18,522 nucleotides of DNA from Burkholderiales bacterium (lineage in GTDB: Bacteria > Pseudomonadota > Gammaproteobacteria > Burkholderiales > SG8-41): positions 1 through 18,522 of the forward strand of contig JAIESJ010000069.1 of the NCBI GenBank assembly GCA_019746155.1, read 5' to 3'. The notes beneath the pieces were generated by a model. The model did no database searches. It saw nothing but the letters and a program-made list of their open reading frames with translations, and was not told the DNA's origin. Position numbers and translations under genes: made by a program. Shown piece by piece: positions 17,202 to 18,522 of the stretch; position 1 is the first letter of the stretch; every line of letters starts with the position of its first letter.

Positions 17202-17780
17202 ATGTATCTAAGGCACTGGGCCTACTATTATCTGGCGCGTTTCCACCTGCTGCTCGGGCGGCATGAGGAAGCAGTTCGCGCCTACCGGCTGGCGCTTGCC
17301 GCCAATCCCCGGTTTGCGCTCGCTGCCGCGAGTCTGGGTTTTCTGCACGCGACGCGTGGGCGCTATACCCAGGCCGCCGCGGCGTTCCGCGAGGCGCTCA
17401 GCATCAGTCCCGGCGATGCCGAGATCTGGTTCGACCTCGGTTTCGTCCAGCAGCAGCAGAAACAATTCGAGGAGGCGCTCGGCAGTTTCCGCCGCGCCGT
17501 GGAGCTGAAACCCGCCATCGACCGCGCCTGGTACGGCATGGGGCTCATCTACAGCGCCCGGCATGATCATGCGAATGCGGTCGAGATGTTCAAAAAAGCC
17601 GCGGAACTGCAACCGATGAACCCCCATGCCTTCCATGAGCTGGCGATGGCGCATTACGCGCTCAACAATCTCGACCAGGTCAGGAAAATCATCAAGCGCG
17701 TCTCGGAATTCGACCCCAAGATGACCAAGCAGCTGATCAGGGAAACCGGGCAGCTGCCGGAAGGGGTCGCCAAGCGGTGA
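17202..17780 (+). CDS. Tetratricopeptide-repeat (TPR) protein
   Basis: The 192-residue protein is almost entirely about five 34-residue TPR units starting near residues 4, 37, 71, 105 and 139. They carry the usual W/L/G/Y/A/F/A/P pattern, for example AEIWFDLGFVQQQQ, FEEALGSFRRAVELKP and AWYGMGLIYSARHD. No signal peptide is evident, although the N-terminus has an aromatic stretch (HWAYYYLARFHLLL). TPR proteins are scaffolds; the partner is unknown, and the overlapping FemAB-like gene is the best candidate. ATG 17202 was chosen because the repeats start there; an open frame further upstream is antisense to nadE. No Shine-Dalgarno is visible. Its TGA overlaps the next GTG by three bases within GTGA, implying translational coupling. 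Confidence 0.88.
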   Translation: MYLRHWAYYYLARFHLLLGRHEEAVRAYRLALAANPRFALAAASLGFLHATRGRYTQAAAAFREALSISPGDAEIWFDLGFVQQQQKQFEEALGSFRRAVELKPAIDRAWYGMGLIYSARHDHANAVEMFKKAAELQPMNPHAFHELAMAHYALNNLDQVRKIIKRVSEFDPKMTKQLIRETGQLPEGVAKR

Positions 17781-18522
17781 CCGTCGAGGTCGTCGATACC
17801 CTTTCCGGGGTTGCGCCGGAAGAGTGGAATCGGCTCGCCGGCGACGATCCGTTTCTGCGTCACGAGTTTCTCGCCGCATTGCACGATACCGGCTGCGCGA
17901 CCGCGGCAACCGGCTGGTCGCCGCAGTTTCTGCTGCTCAAAGAGCAAGGCAGGCTCGCGGGCGCCATGCCGCTCTATCTCAAGACCCATTCCTACGGCGA
18001 ATACGTATTCGACTGGGCATGGGCAGATGCCTATTACCGGCACGGCCTGCATTACTACCCCAAGCTGCTGTCGGCCATCCCCTTCACGCCCGTCACGGGT
18101 CAGCGCGTACTGGCGGATACCCCCGGGCAGCGCAACCGCCTGATCGCCGCGGCGCTGGCCCTGGCACGCGAATTGCGTGTTTCGTCGTTTCACTGCCTGT
18201 TTCCGCTGCGCGAGCAGGCGCAATGCATGCAGGAGCACGGCATGCTGCTGCGCCATGGCGTGCAGTTTCACTGGACCAACCGCGGTTACGCGGGCTTTGA
18301 CGATTTTCTGGCCGGCATGAGCCATGACAAGCGCAAGAAAGTCCGGCAGGAGCGGCGCAAGGTGCGGGAGGCCGGCATCGCGTTCGAGTGGCTGGAGGGC
18401 GTCGCCATCAGCGACCCGCACTGGGCTTTCTTCGCCCGCTGCTACCAGCAGACCTATCGCGAGCATCATTCAACGCCCTACCTCAATCTCGATTTTTTCC
18501 GGCGCATCGGCGCCACCCTGCC
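17777..18522 (+). CDS. FemAB-like / GNAT-fold protein of the PF04339 type, 3' end outside the window
   Basis: An open frame of 248 codons begins with GTG 17777 (overlapping the TPR stop as GTGA) and runs off the window without a stop. Features recalling the FemAB-like (formerly DUF482, PF04339) family are DDPFLRHEFLAALHDTGC near residue 24, LKTHSYGEYVFDWAWADAYYRHG (key residues GEYVFDWAWA), YYPKLLSAIPFTPVTGQR (about 97-114), and the basic HDKRKKVRQERRKV helix followed by YLNLDFFRRIG at the cut end. Intact members have about 370-400 residues, so about a third is missing. They share the acyltransferase fold of peptidoglycan-bridge enzymes, but their substrate is not established. Coupling to the TPR gene suggests one functional unit. 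Confidence 0.85.
   Translation, partial: MTVEVVDTLSGVAPEEWNRLAGDDPFLRHEFLAALHDTGCATAATGWSPQFLLLKEQGRLAGAMPLYLKTHSYGEYVFDWAWADAYYRHGLHYYPKLLSAIPFTPVTGQRVLADTPGQRNRLIAAALALARELRVSSFHCLFPLREQAQCMQEHGMLLRHGVQFHWTNRGYAGFDDFLAGMSHDKRKKVRQERRKVREAGIAFEWLEGVAISDPHWAFFARCYQQTYREHHSTPYLNLDFFRRIGATL

Overview
The window looks like chromosomal DNA of a betaproteobacterium (Nitrosomonadales/Burkholderiales type). It is GC-rich and codes for the housekeeping set expected there: a RelA-type (not SpoT-type) stringent-response synthetase, a GlnB that is near-identical in its motifs to the enterobacterial protein, and the order trxB / regulator / ftsK / lolA / rarA / serS, which matches the E. coli trxB-lrp-ftsK-lolA-rarA-serS block. 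The assignment is inferred from protein character and gene order, not from rRNA.

Layout, left to right. 1-906: tRNA-Val(GAC), then a decayed stretch with two dispersed-repeat copies, an unidentified frameshifted remnant and the two ends of a 2-keto-4-pentenoate-hydratase-like gene. 907-5877: relA on the minus strand, divergent from a plus-strand RNA-related group: RhlE-type DEAD-box helicase, a one-RRM RNA-binding protein, and a secreted nuclease-fold protein with an Arg/Gly/Ser tail. 5932-13073: a long minus-strand block with a Crp-family regulator, ftsK, lolA, rarA, serS and tRNA-Ser(CGA), interrupted between rarA and serS by an antisense remnant of an amidohydrolase. 13303-15080: trxB and a Smr-domain gene on plus. 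15153-17159: nadE and glnB on minus. 17202-18522: a TPR protein and a FemAB-like protein (cut by the window edge) on plus.

How they relate. RelA, GlnB with NadE, and the Crp-family protein are nutrient-sensing or regulatory. FtsK, LolA, RarA and SerRS are a conserved cell-division, envelope, replication-repair and translation neighbourhood. RhlE with the RRM protein suggests RNA-structure remodelling. The two broken catabolic genes (hydratase and amidohydrolase) both resemble aromatic-ring-cleavage pathway enzymes, and both keep recognisable sequence on either side of an apparently in-frame central deletion.

There is no obvious novel defence system, phage, transposase or CRISPR array. The most unusual structures are two clusters of tandem heptamers (GGTGAGC-type at 7987-8085, GTGAAAC-type at 15063-15147). 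Each lies at a convergent gene junction and is arranged as two opposing arms. Other points of interest are the two gutted catabolic genes, the Crp-type regulator occupying the usual lrp slot, and the nuclease-fold protein that lacks one metal ligand.
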